A stretch of DNA of 64,000 nt from Streptomyces sp. HUAS 15-9 (GCF_025642155.1 NZ_CP106798.1:2728001-2792000); one strand, 5' to 3'. Counted from the stretch's first letter, positions 8,502 to 16,238 are shown. Notes: generated by a model not told the origin, from the letters alone. Translations and numbers: made by a program.

Positions 8502-9785
8502 TTGAATTCATTACGTGTTCGGATCGGCGTCCTCGGACTGGCCCTGATGGCGGGGCTGGCGGCCCCCACGGCGACGGCGTCCGCCGGTACGGCCCCGGCG
8601 CCGACCGTCGAGGAACAGCGGCTCGACCGGGCCGTGCCCCGGGAGATCCTGCGGCGCTCGGGATTCGGCACCGTGGCCCCGGAGCTGGCCCACGCGCTCG
8701 GCTCCGCGCACTCCTACGCCCAGGCCCGGCGCCTCGTCGTACGGGAGGGATCGGCGCTGTGGCGGCGGGCGGTCGAGCGGGCGCAGGGGCGGGGGTCCGC
8801 GGGCGGTGACCTCAGCAGGGACGACGACCGGCCGCTGTACTGGGCCCGGCTGGGGATGACCCGGGAAGTGCGCACGTGGGAGCCGGAGTTCGGCCTGTCC
8901 GACGCTCAACGGTCCGCACTGCTGTCGGAGTTGGAGCGGACCTCACGCGGCCAGACCGACATCCGCTATCCGCACGGCAAGGGCGTCCGGCGGATCCTGG
9001 TCACGGGCTTCGACCCGTTCACCCTCGACCGGGACATCCGCATCTCCAACCCGTCCGGGGCCACCGCGCTCGCGCTGGACGGCACGGTGATCCGGACGGC
9101 GGACGGTCCGGCGCGCGTGGAGACGGCCGTGTTCCCGGTGCGCTGGCAGGACTTCACTGGGGGCACCTCCCAGGCTTTCGGCTCTGGGGGAGGGACGGTG
9201 GAGCGGACGCTGCGGCCGTACCTGCCGAAGGTCGATCTCTTCACGACGGTGAGCCAGGGCCGGGTCGGGCGCTTCGACGTCGAGCACACCAACGGGGCCT
9301 GGCGGGGCGGCTTCCCCGACAACGACAACGTCGGCCGGACGGAGACGGTCCCGGTCACCGACACGGCCTCGCAGCCGCAGTGGACGACCACGACGCTGCC
9401 CTACGCGGCGATCGTGGCCGCGCGCACCGGGCGCTTCCCCGTGTACGACCACACCGAGGTGACCGAGATCCCGGCGGGCGGCACCGGTCCCGTCGTACGG
9501 GCGGACGGCCCGACCCCCGGCTCGGTGGCACGCGCCGGCGGTGGTGGCGACTACCTCTCCAACGAGATCGCCTACCGTGCGACGCTGCTGAGGGACCGTC
9601 TGGGCCTGCACGACAGCCTGCCCGGCGGCCATGTCCACACTCCCGTGCTCCAGTTCGGCACCGGGAACACGGACCCGGCGTCCGGCACGGTCACGGACCC
9701 GGAGTTCGTGCGGAACCGGCTCGACATCATCGACCAGGTGCGGTCGATCGTGACGGTGGCGGCGGACGCCGAGTTCAGGAGGTGA
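8502..9785 (+). CDS. Exported pyroglutamyl-peptidase-like protein, catalytic Cys replaced by Ser
   Basis: The protein has 427 residues: a signal peptide (about 1-28, cleavage near TASA), an N-terminal helical segment, and a C15 pyroglutamyl-peptidase-like domain starting at RRILVTGFDPF. In that family the active Cys lies in YVCN/YLCN; here the site reads GGDYLSNEIAY, so Ser replaces Cys, while the His region (GGHVHTP) is present. Peptidase activity is therefore uncertain. The start is TTG with AAGGA eleven bases upstream, and codon 4 is TTA, a bldA-dependent codon in Streptomyces. A palindromic repeat is inserted in frame at 9158-9199. The gene overlaps the convergent neighbour by 11 bp. Confidence 0.8.
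   Translation: MNSLRVRIGVLGLALMAGLAAPTATASAGTAPAPTVEEQRLDRAVPREILRRSGFGTVAPELAHALGSAHSYAQARRLVVREGSALWRRAVERAQGRGSAGGDLSRDDDRPLYWARLGMTREVRTWEPEFGLSDAQRSALLSELERTSRGQTDIRYPHGKGVRRILVTGFDPFTLDRDIRISNPSGATALALDGTVIRTADGPARVETAVFPVRWQDFTGGTSQAFGSGGGTVERTLRPYLPKVDLFTTVSQGRVGRFDVEHTNGAWRGGFPDNDNVGRTETVPVTDTASQPQWTTTTLPYAAIVAARTGRFPVYDHTEVTEIPAGGTGPVVRADGPTPGSVARAGGGGDYLSNEIAYRATLLRDRLGLHDSLPGGHVHTPVLQFGTGNTDPASGTVTDPEFVRNRLDIIDQVRSIVTVAADAEFRR
9158..9199. repeat. Palindromic repetitive element inside the pyroglutamyl-peptidase-like gene
   Basis: CTGGGGGCACCTCCCAG, GCTTTCGGCT and CTGGGGGAGG follow one another. The architecture (GGGGG/CCTCCC block, short spacer, GGGGGAGG) resembles the element in galM at 2540-2587. 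It encodes a Gly/Ser-rich stretch in frame. Confidence 0.55.
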
Positions 9786-10584
9786 CCTGCTCCCCCTCGG
9801 CGTCGTCCGTGTCCTGGTCCGTGTCCTCCTCCTCGTCGATCTCCTCGCCCAGCAGGTCCCGCGCCAGCAGCGTCGCCCCGGCGACCGCGCCCGGCATCAG
9901 GAAGACCGCGACGAACGGGACCAGGAAGGCCAGGCCGAGGGGGGTGCCGAAGCCCCAGACCAGGGTCTTGCGGGAGCGGAGCAGGGTGAGGCGGGCGCGC
10001 AGCTCGACGCCCCGGCGCTGCAGGGCCACGGAGGCGAGTTCCTCGGTGAGGAAGAAGCCGGTGACGAAGAACCCGAGCACCGGTACGGCCGTCTGGCCGA
10101 CGAACGGCAGGAAACCGACGGCGAACAGCAGCACGCCCCAGACGGCGGCGCGGATCAGGACGCGGAGGCTGTCGCGGGCCGAGATCCACAGTTCGCGCCA
10201 CAGGGGGAGGCCCGACTCGGGTGCCGTGCCGTCGGGCGACACGTCCCGGTCGACCTTCTCGGAGAGGTTCTCGTAGAAGGGCTGGCCGATCAGCAGGGTG
10301 ACCGCGGTGAAGGTGAGGACGGCCATCAGCAGGCCCAAGGCGAAGAGCACCGCCGTGAGAAAGCCCCGGAACAGCCCCTGCCAGGGGCTCGACCAGCCGT
10401 CGGCGAAGGGCGTGGCCCAGCCGACGACATCCTCACCCCAGACGGCCAGCACGACGAGCGCCGCCGCGTAGAGAACGAGGGTGATCAGGCCGGGCACAAG
10501 GCCGAAGCCGTACTGCTTCCCGTGCCGGGCCACCCAACGCTGGCCCTTCAGCAGATAACCGAACCCCACCCCGAGATCACGCAT
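9775..10584 (-). CDS. EI24 domain-containing membrane protein
   Basis: This 269-residue integral membrane protein belongs to the EI24/CysZ-like family. It starts MRDLGVGFGYLLKG and has about five or six hydrophobic helices (LVPGLITLVLYAAALVVLAVW, TAVLFALGLLMAVLTFTAVTLLIGQPFYE, VWGVLLFAVGFLPFVGQ). GQPFYENLSEKV is characteristic of the family. The C-terminal ~25 residues are very acidic (GEEIDEEEDTDQDTDDAEGE). CysZ proteins import sulfate, but the actinobacterial members are untested. No ribosome site precedes the ATG; a TAAAGT box eight bases upstream suggests a leaderless transcript. Confidence 0.85.
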   Translation of the reverse strand: MRDLGVGFGYLLKGQRWVARHGKQYGFGLVPGLITLVLYAAALVVLAVWGEDVVGWATPFADGWSSPWQGLFRGFLTAVLFALGLLMAVLTFTAVTLLIGQPFYENLSEKVDRDVSPDGTAPESGLPLWRELWISARDSLRVLIRAAVWGVLLFAVGFLPFVGQTAVPVLGFFVTGFFLTEELASVALQRRGVELRARLTLLRSRKTLVWGFGTPLGLAFLVPFVAVFLMPGAVAGATLLARDLLGEEIDEEEDTDQDTDDAEGEQVTS

Positions 10585-10599
10585 GGCGAAAACTTTACC

Positions 10600-11125
10600 G
10601 GCGTGGGGCGGGTGGGCCGGGGTGGCCCGGGGGCCGGGGCCCGGGGGGCCGGAAGCCCGATGCCCGGGTGGCCCTGTGCCCGGTGGCCCGAAGGCCCGGT
10701 GGCCCGGGCCCGAAGACTGGGGGCTGGAGGCTGGAGGCCGGGGCCCGGAGGCCCGGGGGGTGGGGGCTGGGGCCTGGTGGCCCGAAGGCCGGAGGCCGGG
10801 GGCTGGAGGCCGGGGGCTGGAGGCCGGGGCCCGGAGGCCCGGAGGCCCGGAGGCCCGGAGGCCGGAGGCTGGAGGCCGGGGGCTGGAGGCCGGAGGCCGG
10901 GGCCCGGAGGCCGGGGGCTGGAGGCCGGAGGCCGGGGGCTGGAGGCTGGAGGCTGGAGGCCCGGAGGCCCGGAGGCCCGGAGGCCCGGAGGCCGGGGGCA
11001 CCGGAGGCTGGAGGCCGGAGGCCGGGGGCCGGGGGCACCGGAGGCCGGAGGCCGGAGGCCGGGGGCCGGAGGCCGGGGGCCGGAGGCCGGGGGCCGGAGG
11101 CCGGGGGCCGGGGCCCGGGGGGCCA
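10600..11125. repeat. GC-rich minisatellite of GGAGGCC / GGGGGCT units
   Basis: About 520 bp fill almost the whole gap between the EI24 gene and the MarR gene. The plus strand is built from 6-8 bp units (GGAGGCC, CGGAGGCC, GGGGGCT) in higher-order combinations such as CGGGGGCTGGAGGC. All reading frames stay open because the unit lacks stops, but the translations are pure Gly/Pro/Arg low complexity and are not real proteins. One strand carries dense G-runs. Confidence 0.95.
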
Positions 11126-11137
11126 GGAGGACGGGGT

Positions 11138-11575
11138 CTATCCGTGCAGCATCCGGCGCAGCAGGTCCCGGAGGGACTGTCGTTCCTCGTCGGAGAGGCC
11201 CGCCAGGGGCTCGCGGGCGAAGCGTAGGCCGTTGCGGAGGTCCTGGGCGACCTGGCGGCCCTCGTCCGTGGCGGCGGCGAGCTTCACCCGGCGGTCGGCC
11301 GGGTCGGGGCGGCGCTCGACCAGGCCGCGGGACTCCAGGCGGTCCACGATCCCGGTCACGTTCGACGGCTCGCACTTCAGCTTCTGCGCGAGCTTGCGCA
11401 TCGGCAGCGGCTCCAGGGACAGGAGGCTGAGCAGGCGGGCCTGCGCCCCGGTCAGCGTGTGCTCACCCGCCGCTTCCTCGTAGTCCGCGTAGAACCGGGC
11501 CACGACGTCCCCGATCAGCTCGACGACCTCCATGGTCAGCCGGTCGGGGCGGTAGGTCTTCTCTGGGGTGGACAT
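11138..11575 (-). CDS. MarR family transcriptional regulator
   Basis: This 145-residue winged-helix repressor has the MarR core: LTGAQARLLSLLS, the recognition helix region MRKLAQKLKCEPSNVTGIVDRLE, and the wing GLVERRPDPADRRVKLAA. It is divergent from an NADP-dependent oxidoreductase, with a 90-bp gap holding a perfect 9-bp inverted repeat (11627-11647). Autoregulation and repression of the oxidoreductase in response to a toxic small molecule is the usual arrangement and is inferred here. The stop codon lies just beyond the minisatellite. Confidence 0.92.
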   Translation of the reverse strand: MSTPEKTYRPDRLTMEVVELIGDVVARFYADYEEAAGEHTLTGAQARLLSLLSLEPLPMRKLAQKLKCEPSNVTGIVDRLESRGLVERRPDPADRRVKLAAATDEGRQVAQDLRNGLRFAREPLAGLSDEERQSLRDLLRRMLHG

Positions 11576-11597
11576 GCCCTCAAGAGTACCCGGTTAC

Positions 11598-11627
11598 TTG
11601 ACATCATGAAATATTCAGGCGCATGGT
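11598..11627 (+). promoter_or_regulatory. Probable promoter of the oxidoreductase gene
   Basis: TTGACA at 11598-11603 is followed after 18 bp by CATGGT. The -10 box runs directly into the palindromic operator at 11627, so a bound repressor would block initiation. Confidence 0.45.
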
Positions 11628-11647
11628 TGTTTCAGGTACTGAAACAA
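11627..11647. promoter_or_regulatory. Palindromic operator, probably for the MarR regulator
   Basis: TTGTTTCAG and CTGAAACAA form a perfect 9-bp inverted repeat with a 3-bp centre (GTA). A related TGAA-N3-TTCA sequence lies at about 11608. Both are in the divergent marR/oxidoreductase gap. Confidence 0.7.
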
Positions 11648-11664
11648 ATCCGAAAGGCACCGTC

Positions 11665-12663
11665 ATGATCAACCGCGAATGGCACCTCCTCAGCCGTCCC
11701 GTCGGCTGGCCGAAGCCCGAGGACTTCGCCCTGCTCGAGACGGAGGTCCCGACGCCGGGCGAGGGCCAGGTGCTGGTGCGGAACGAGTACCTCTCGGTCG
11801 ACCCCTACATGCGTGGCCGGATGAGCGCCGCCAAGTCGTACGCGGCCCCCTACGAACTCGGCAAGGTCATGCAGGGCGGCGCGGTGGGCGAGGTCGTGGC
11901 CTCCAACGCCGAGGGGATCTCGGTCGGCGACCACGTCCTGCACTTCTTCGGCTGGCGCGAGTACGCGGCCGTGGACGCGAAGAACGCCGTCAAGGTCGAC
12001 CCCGCCGCCGCGCCCCTGTCGACGTACCTCGGCGTCCTCGGCATGACCGGCCTCACCGCCTACGCCGGTCTGCTGCGCACCGCCTCCTTCAAGGAGGGCG
12101 ACAGCGTCTTCGTCTCCGGCGCTGCGGGTGCCGTGGGCAGCCAGGTCGGCCAGATCGCCAAGCTCAAGGGCGCCTCGCGGGTCATCGGCTCCGCCGGGTC
12201 CGACGAGAAGGTCAAGCTGCTGGTGGAGGAGTACGGCTTCGACGCCGCCTTCAACTACAAGAACGGCCCGGTGGCCGAGCAACTGCGCGAGGCCGCTCCC
12301 GACGGCATCGACGTCTACTTCGACAACGTCGGCGGCGACCACCTGGAGGCGGCCATCGGGTCGCTGAACCAGGGCGGCCGGATCGCCGTCTGCGGAATGA
12401 TCTCCGTCTACAACAACACCGAGCCGGCCCCCGGCCCGAGGAACCTCGCCCGGCTCATCCAGACCCGTGGCCGCATCGAGGGCTTCCTCGTCGGCGACCA
12501 CTACGACCTGCAGCCGCAGTTCGTGGCCGAGGTCGGCCCGTGGGTGGCCTCCGGGCAGCTGAAGTACCGCGAGACCGTCGTCGAGGGCATCGAGAACAAC
12601 CTGGAGGCGTTCCTCGGGGTCCTGCGCGGCGACAACACCGGCAAGATGATCGTCAAGCTGTAG
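11665..12663 (+). CDS. NADP-dependent oxidoreductase, MDR superfamily (leukotriene B4 dehydrogenase-like)
   Basis: This 332-residue zinc-free medium-chain reductase acts on alkenals, enones or quinones with NADPH. It starts MINREWHLLSRPVGWPKPEDF, with the family hallmark LSVDPYMRGRM, a nucleotide-binding SGAAGAVGSQVGQIAKL (about residues 150-170), YFDNVGGDHLEAAI and the C-terminal GKMIVKL. Metal-binding cysteines of the alcohol dehydrogenase type are absent. The ATG at 11665 follows GAAAGG by about eight bases; an upstream in-frame start at 11623 would lie within the operator. Control by the divergent MarR protein is likely. Confidence 0.9.
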   Translation: MINREWHLLSRPVGWPKPEDFALLETEVPTPGEGQVLVRNEYLSVDPYMRGRMSAAKSYAAPYELGKVMQGGAVGEVVASNAEGISVGDHVLHFFGWREYAAVDAKNAVKVDPAAAPLSTYLGVLGMTGLTAYAGLLRTASFKEGDSVFVSGAAGAVGSQVGQIAKLKGASRVIGSAGSDEKVKLLVEEYGFDAAFNYKNGPVAEQLREAAPDGIDVYFDNVGGDHLEAAIGSLNQGGRIAVCGMISVYNNTEPAPGPRNLARLIQTRGRIEGFLVGDHYDLQPQFVAEVGPWVASGQLKYRETVVEGIENNLEAFLGVLRGDNTGKMIVKL

Positions 12664-12681
12664 CGCCGAGAATGGCCGCAA

Positions 12682-12707
12682 CCGTCGGGTTGCCCCACAT
12701 CCGACGG
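12682..12707 (+). terminator. Weak hairpin after the oxidoreductase gene
   Basis: CCGTCGG and CCGACGG form a 7-bp stem with a 12-nt loop about 20 bp after the stop codon. Confidence 0.45.
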
Positions 12708-12790
12708 CAGGCTCGACGTGGTCGTGAACCCGGGGCGACGGTCACCGCCAAGGTCGGCCAGTCTGGCTCGTTCGCTACGGGGCGCCTGAG

Positions 12791-12860
12791 CCGGTGTCGA
12801 GGCCACGATCGTGCTCAGCCCTTCGGGCCTCCGCGCTCCCCCAAGCTCTCTCGATACCGG
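12791..12860. repeat. Long imperfect inverted repeat in an otherwise empty gap
   Basis: CCGGTGTCGAG (12791-12801) and CTCGATACCGG (12850-12860) pair at 10 of 11 positions and enclose a further CCCTTCGGGC mini-hairpin. The 294-bp gap 12664-12957 holds no credible gene. The element could be a degenerate mobile or dispersed repeat, or a bidirectional terminator. Confidence 0.5.
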
Positions 12861-12957
12861 CGCGCCCCTTCGGCTCTCTCGCGGCCGGCGCGTTGGGACG
12901 GTGGGAGTTGGTGGGCCCTTGCCGTTGGTGTGGGGGCCGTCGGCTGCTGTTCCCCCG

Positions 12958-14115
12958 TCAGACGTTCAGTGCCGCTCTGTGCACCGCTCTTGCCAGTTGG
13001 TCGTTCTCCGGGGCCGCGCCGCCCGGGAAGGCGAAGCGGCGGCGGGTGTAGCCGTAGGCCAGGCCGCTGCGGGGGTCGGCGAAGGACTGGGAGCCCGCCG
13101 CGCCGCTGTGGCCGATCGTGCCGGCGCCCAGGAACGGGTGCCAGGTGTCGGCGGTCGTCTGGAAACCGAGGCCGAACGTTTTGTGCGCCCGCGCCACCAG
13201 GTCGTATCCGGCGGAGTGGAACTGGCCGAACTCCGCCACCGTGTCCGGTTTCAGCAGCGGTGCCTTCCCGTCGACCTCGCTGATCATGGCCGCGTACAGC
13301 CCGGCGAGCCCGCGCGCCGAGGCGACCCCACCGACCGACGCCGGGCCCTTGGCGCGGATCAGGCGCTCGTTGGGCAGGGACTGCAGGTCGGTCGGCTCGG
13401 CCGCGTGGCCGTTGAAGGCGATGGACGCGAGGGTGTGCGGTCCGCTGGGCTGCGCGTCGAGCAGGGACCGCTGCTCTGCGGTCGGCCGCATCGGCTGGAC
13501 GGTGCGGAAGCGCGGCTCGCGGGAGGCGGGCAGGCCCAGGTAGAAGTCCAGGCCGTAGGGGGCGCGGACCCGTTCCTCGTGCAGCTCCTGGATCGTACGG
13601 CCCGTGGCGCGCCGTACGACCTCGCCGGTGAGCGCGCCGATGACCAGGGCGTGGTAGCCGAACGCTGTGCCGGGCCGCCAGAACGGCCGCTGGTCGGCGA
13701 GGCGTTCGGCGATCGCCCGGTCGTCGGCCAGCTCCGCCGGCGTGAAGCCGGAGTCGGTGCCGACCAGGCCCGCCCGGTGCGCCAGCAGCTCGCGCAGGGC
13801 CAGTGAGCCCTTGCCCTCCGCCGCGAACTCCGGCCAGTAGTAGGTGACTTTGCGGTCCAGTTCCAGTGTGCCGTCCTGCACGAGCATCGCCACCACGAGA
13901 TGGGCGGCGCCCTGGGTGGAGGAGTACACGCCGTAGAGGGAACCCCCGTCGGCGTCCTCACCCGCCCACAGGTCGACGACCTTCCGCCCGTTGACGTACG
14001 CGCACAACTGACCTTCGTAGTCTGCTCGTTCGCCGGCGACGAACGCGGCGAACCCCTCGCGCACCTGCTCGAAGCCATCGGCGACCGTGCCGTGGACGGT
14101 GATCTCCTGTGTCAT
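12958..14115 (-). CDS. Serine hydrolase, beta-lactamase/EstB-like family
   Basis: The 385-residue protein has the class C beta-lactamase/esterase fold and no signal peptide. Family landmarks are the nucleophile region VYSSTQGAAHLV (about residue 65), LRELLAHRAGL, the Tyr motif GYHALVIGALTGE and the third motif IGHSGAAGSQSFADP. In EstB-like enzymes the first motif is SxxK; here the Lys position reads Gln (S-S-T-Q), which could reduce or abolish the usual chemistry. The start has GAGGAG eight bases upstream. The substrate cannot be predicted. Confidence 0.85.
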   Translation of the reverse strand: MTQEITVHGTVADGFEQVREGFAAFVAGERADYEGQLCAYVNGRKVVDLWAGEDADGGSLYGVYSSTQGAAHLVVAMLVQDGTLELDRKVTYYWPEFAAEGKGSLALRELLAHRAGLVGTDSGFTPAELADDRAIAERLADQRPFWRPGTAFGYHALVIGALTGEVVRRATGRTIQELHEERVRAPYGLDFYLGLPASREPRFRTVQPMRPTAEQRSLLDAQPSGPHTLASIAFNGHAAEPTDLQSLPNERLIRAKGPASVGGVASARGLAGLYAAMISEVDGKAPLLKPDTVAEFGQFHSAGYDLVARAHKTFGLGFQTTADTWHPFLGAGTIGHSGAAGSQSFADPRSGLAYGYTRRRFAFPGGAAPENDQLARAVHRAALNV

Positions 14116-14312
14116 CCGCTCTCCTCAACCGAGCCGCTGCCCGCTGCTCCCACCGTTCAGAGATCGGTACGGCGGGACGTACCTGTTCGACTCAACAGCA
14201 ACAACGGCGTCTCGGTGGCACCGATGCCCCGGATGGCCGATGACGCGGGGGGCGCACGGGGCATGCTGGGGTCGGGTGCACCCGAGACGCGGGCCGAGAA
14301 GAGGCGGGGGCC

Positions 14313-15176
14313 ATGGCGACGATTCCTTCACTCCCCAGCAGGGACGACATGCTGCGCATGGCACGCAGCACCACCGACATCACCGGCCAACTCCTGGACA
14401 CGGCTGGGAACATCACCAGAATCGCGATCAACACTCTTGATCCACGGGACGGTTCGGGCACCGAGCTGTTGCGGGTGTTACGGCAGACCACGGCGGAGCT
14501 GGCGGAGGCGAGTGCGTCACCGCAGGCGCAGGAGGCGTTCTACCGGATCGTCGACACGCTGACCCGGCTGGGTACGAGCGGCGCTCCGCTGGCGGTGCAT
14601 CCGGTGAGCGAACCGGCCCAGGCCCTGCTCGCCGCCATCGGCGACAGCCTGCTGCCGGTGCTGGACGCGGTGGAGCCGGCCGTGGAGGAGGTGGCCGCGG
14701 CGGTCGGGGAGCTGGCCGAGGCGATGTCCCCGCTGCTGCCCGCGGCGGCGGGCCTGGGGGCGGGGGTGCTGCTGGCCCTGACTCCGGTGCTCCGTGCGGC
14801 GGCCGAGGTCCTGCGGGACTCCTCCCCCGAACTGCGCCGCATCGCGGACGCCCTCACCGCGGCGGTGGCTCCCCTGATGCCCCTCCAGGTGGCCCTGGCG
14901 GAGCGGGCGGCCAAGGCGGGCGTGGGCGTCGTCCGCGCCACGCTGCCGCCCCTGGCCGACCTGACCGAGGCGGCAGCGGCAACGACGAAGGCGGCCCGCC
15001 CGGTGCTGATAGCGGGCGAGGAACTGTTGGTCGCCACCCTGGAGCACCTCCAGCCGCTCCTCCTGTCAACGGCGACCCACACGGGCCGCGTGGCCCGCGC
15101 GGCGGCGGTACGGGTATCGGCGGCGGCGAACCCGGCGGCGGACCGGGGGGTGGTCGTGGCGGTCACACCCGGGTAG
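14313..15176 (+). CDS. Ala-rich helical protein of unknown function
   Basis: I do not recognise a named family. The 287-residue protein is extremely rich in Ala, Leu and Glu and should be almost entirely alpha-helical. The N-terminal ~60 residues (MATIPSLPSRDDMLRMARST) are polar. The rest contains heptad-like stretches (VEPAVEEVAAAVGELAEAMSPLL, LRRIADALTAAVAPLMP) and one weakly hydrophobic segment (LPAAAGLGAGVLLALTPVL) that could be membrane-associated. There is no signal peptide. The start follows a purine-rich AAGAGGCGGGGG stretch. Third-position GC is very high, as in its neighbours, so it is likely a real gene. Confidence 0.7.
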   Translation: MATIPSLPSRDDMLRMARSTTDITGQLLDTAGNITRIAINTLDPRDGSGTELLRVLRQTTAELAEASASPQAQEAFYRIVDTLTRLGTSGAPLAVHPVSEPAQALLAAIGDSLLPVLDAVEPAVEEVAAAVGELAEAMSPLLPAAAGLGAGVLLALTPVLRAAAEVLRDSSPELRRIADALTAAVAPLMPLQVALAERAAKAGVGVVRATLPPLADLTEAAAATTKAARPVLIAGEELLVATLEHLQPLLLSTATHTGRVARAAAVRVSAAANPAADRGVVVAVTPG

Positions 15177-15313
15177 GCGCCCCGCTCGATTCGCAGAAAG
15201 GAACACCGCCGCGATCGGGATGGGATCCGACCGCGCCCGCCCTGCCGACGGCGCCGAAGCCCGCACGCCTGCGGCAGCAACGGCCGGTCGACCGGCGATC
15301 GCAGCAGACGCCG

Positions 15314-15385
15314 TCAGAACCGCGGCAGCATGGTCACCAACCGCGCAAGCGCCGGGCCCGGCGGTGTCGCAGCCGCCGTGCCCAT
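15314..15385 (-). CDS. Possible 23-residue small protein
   Basis: A short frame (MGTAAATPPGPALARLVTML then PRF) begins 19 bp downstream of the zinc-ribbon gene stop. It has an excellent ribosome site, GGAGGGA, seven bases before the ATG. The good site and operon-like position argue for translation; the size and lack of recognisable relatives argue for caution. Confidence 0.4.
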   Translation of the reverse strand: MGTAAATPPGPALARLVTMLPRF

Positions 15386-15404
15386 GGCGGTCCCTCCGGC
15401 CAGC

Positions 15405-16238
15405 TCACGTGCACCACCACAGGAACCGCTTGCACGTCTGGGTCGGTGCGGGGTTGGTGGTCGGGGCCGAGGTCGGTGGGGTCGTGGTCCGGGTGGGGGC
15501 CGGCTGGGCCGTGGTCGTGGCGGTCGGGCGGGATGTCGTCGGGCCCGAGCCGGTGGCCGACGCGTCGTCGGACTTGTCCGTCGCCTTGTCGTCCGGGGAC
15601 TTGGACGCCTTGTCCTTGCCGGACTCCGAGGCCGAGGGGGAGGCGGAAGCGGTCGGGGAGGCGTCCGCTCCCGACGAGCCGCCGGACGCGTCGTCCAGGG
15701 GCTTCGCGGTCTTGCCGGCCTCGGCGGACGAGGAGCCGCCGTCCGTCGTCTCGCCCCCGGCCGCGGCCGGTTTCGGGCTGGAGAACGGGGCGTCGACGCC
15801 CAGTTCGGCAAGGCTCAGGCCACCCGCCGCCAGGACGAACCCCGCGGTGATCAGAATCGTGCGGCGCCGCCGTCGGCGATGGGCCGCGGCCTTGCGGTCG
15901 CGACGGCTCGCGTCGGCGCCGGACGGGCCCTCGGCGGCGCCTCCGCGTCCCCGGCCCCGACTCTTGCCACGGGTCTGCTCACGGCGGCGGGCCGCGCGTC
16001 CCCGCGGCTCGTTCCCGTCGCCGCCACCATCGCCGTCGTAGCTCTCGGCGTCCTCCTCGCCCTCGTCGCCCTCGTCGTCGTAACCGTCGTACGGGGACTC
16101 GTCCTTGTACTCGTACGGATCCTGAGGGAGCGCGTCCGCTTGCTGCTGATACGCACGTAGCTCTTCGACGGGTGTGCCGCACCCCGGGCAGGCGAGGGCG
16201 CCGTTGAGGTGCCGACGGCACGGGTGGCAGTAGTCCAT
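15405..16238 (-). CDS. Zinc-ribbon protein with single membrane span and Ser/Thr/Pro-rich extracellular tail
   Basis: The 277-residue protein has a start CHPC and a second CPGC (MDYCHPCRRHLNGALACPGC), four cysteines that form a zinc ribbon. An acidic linker, a strongly basic stretch and one membrane helix (TILITAGFVLAAGGLSLAELG, about 125-145) follow. The tail is Ser/Thr/Asp/Pro-rich and ends CKRFLWWCT. This is a type II topology with a cytosolic sensor-like ribbon and an exported disordered tail. The function is unknown; I recall similar proteins in other streptomycetes. The two terminal Cys may form a disulphide outside the cell. Confidence 0.8.
   Translation of the reverse strand: MDYCHPCRRHLNGALACPGCGTPVEELRAYQQQADALPQDPYEYKDESPYDGYDDEGDEGEEDAESYDGDGGGDGNEPRGRAARRREQTRGKSRGRGRGGAAEGPSGADASRRDRKAAAHRRRRRRTILITAGFVLAAGGLSLAELGVDAPFSSPKPAAAGGETTDGGSSSAEAGKTAKPLDDASGGSSGADASPTASASPSASESGKDKASKSPDDKATDKSDDASATGSGPTTSRPTATTTAQPAPTRTTTPPTSAPTTNPAPTQTCKRFLWWCT

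Noticed and set aside
10522..11483. Several long open frames over the GGAGGCC array on both strands
   Set aside because: They exist only because the repeat unit has no stop codon. The translations are pure Gly/Pro/Arg/Ala low complexity without ribosome sites.
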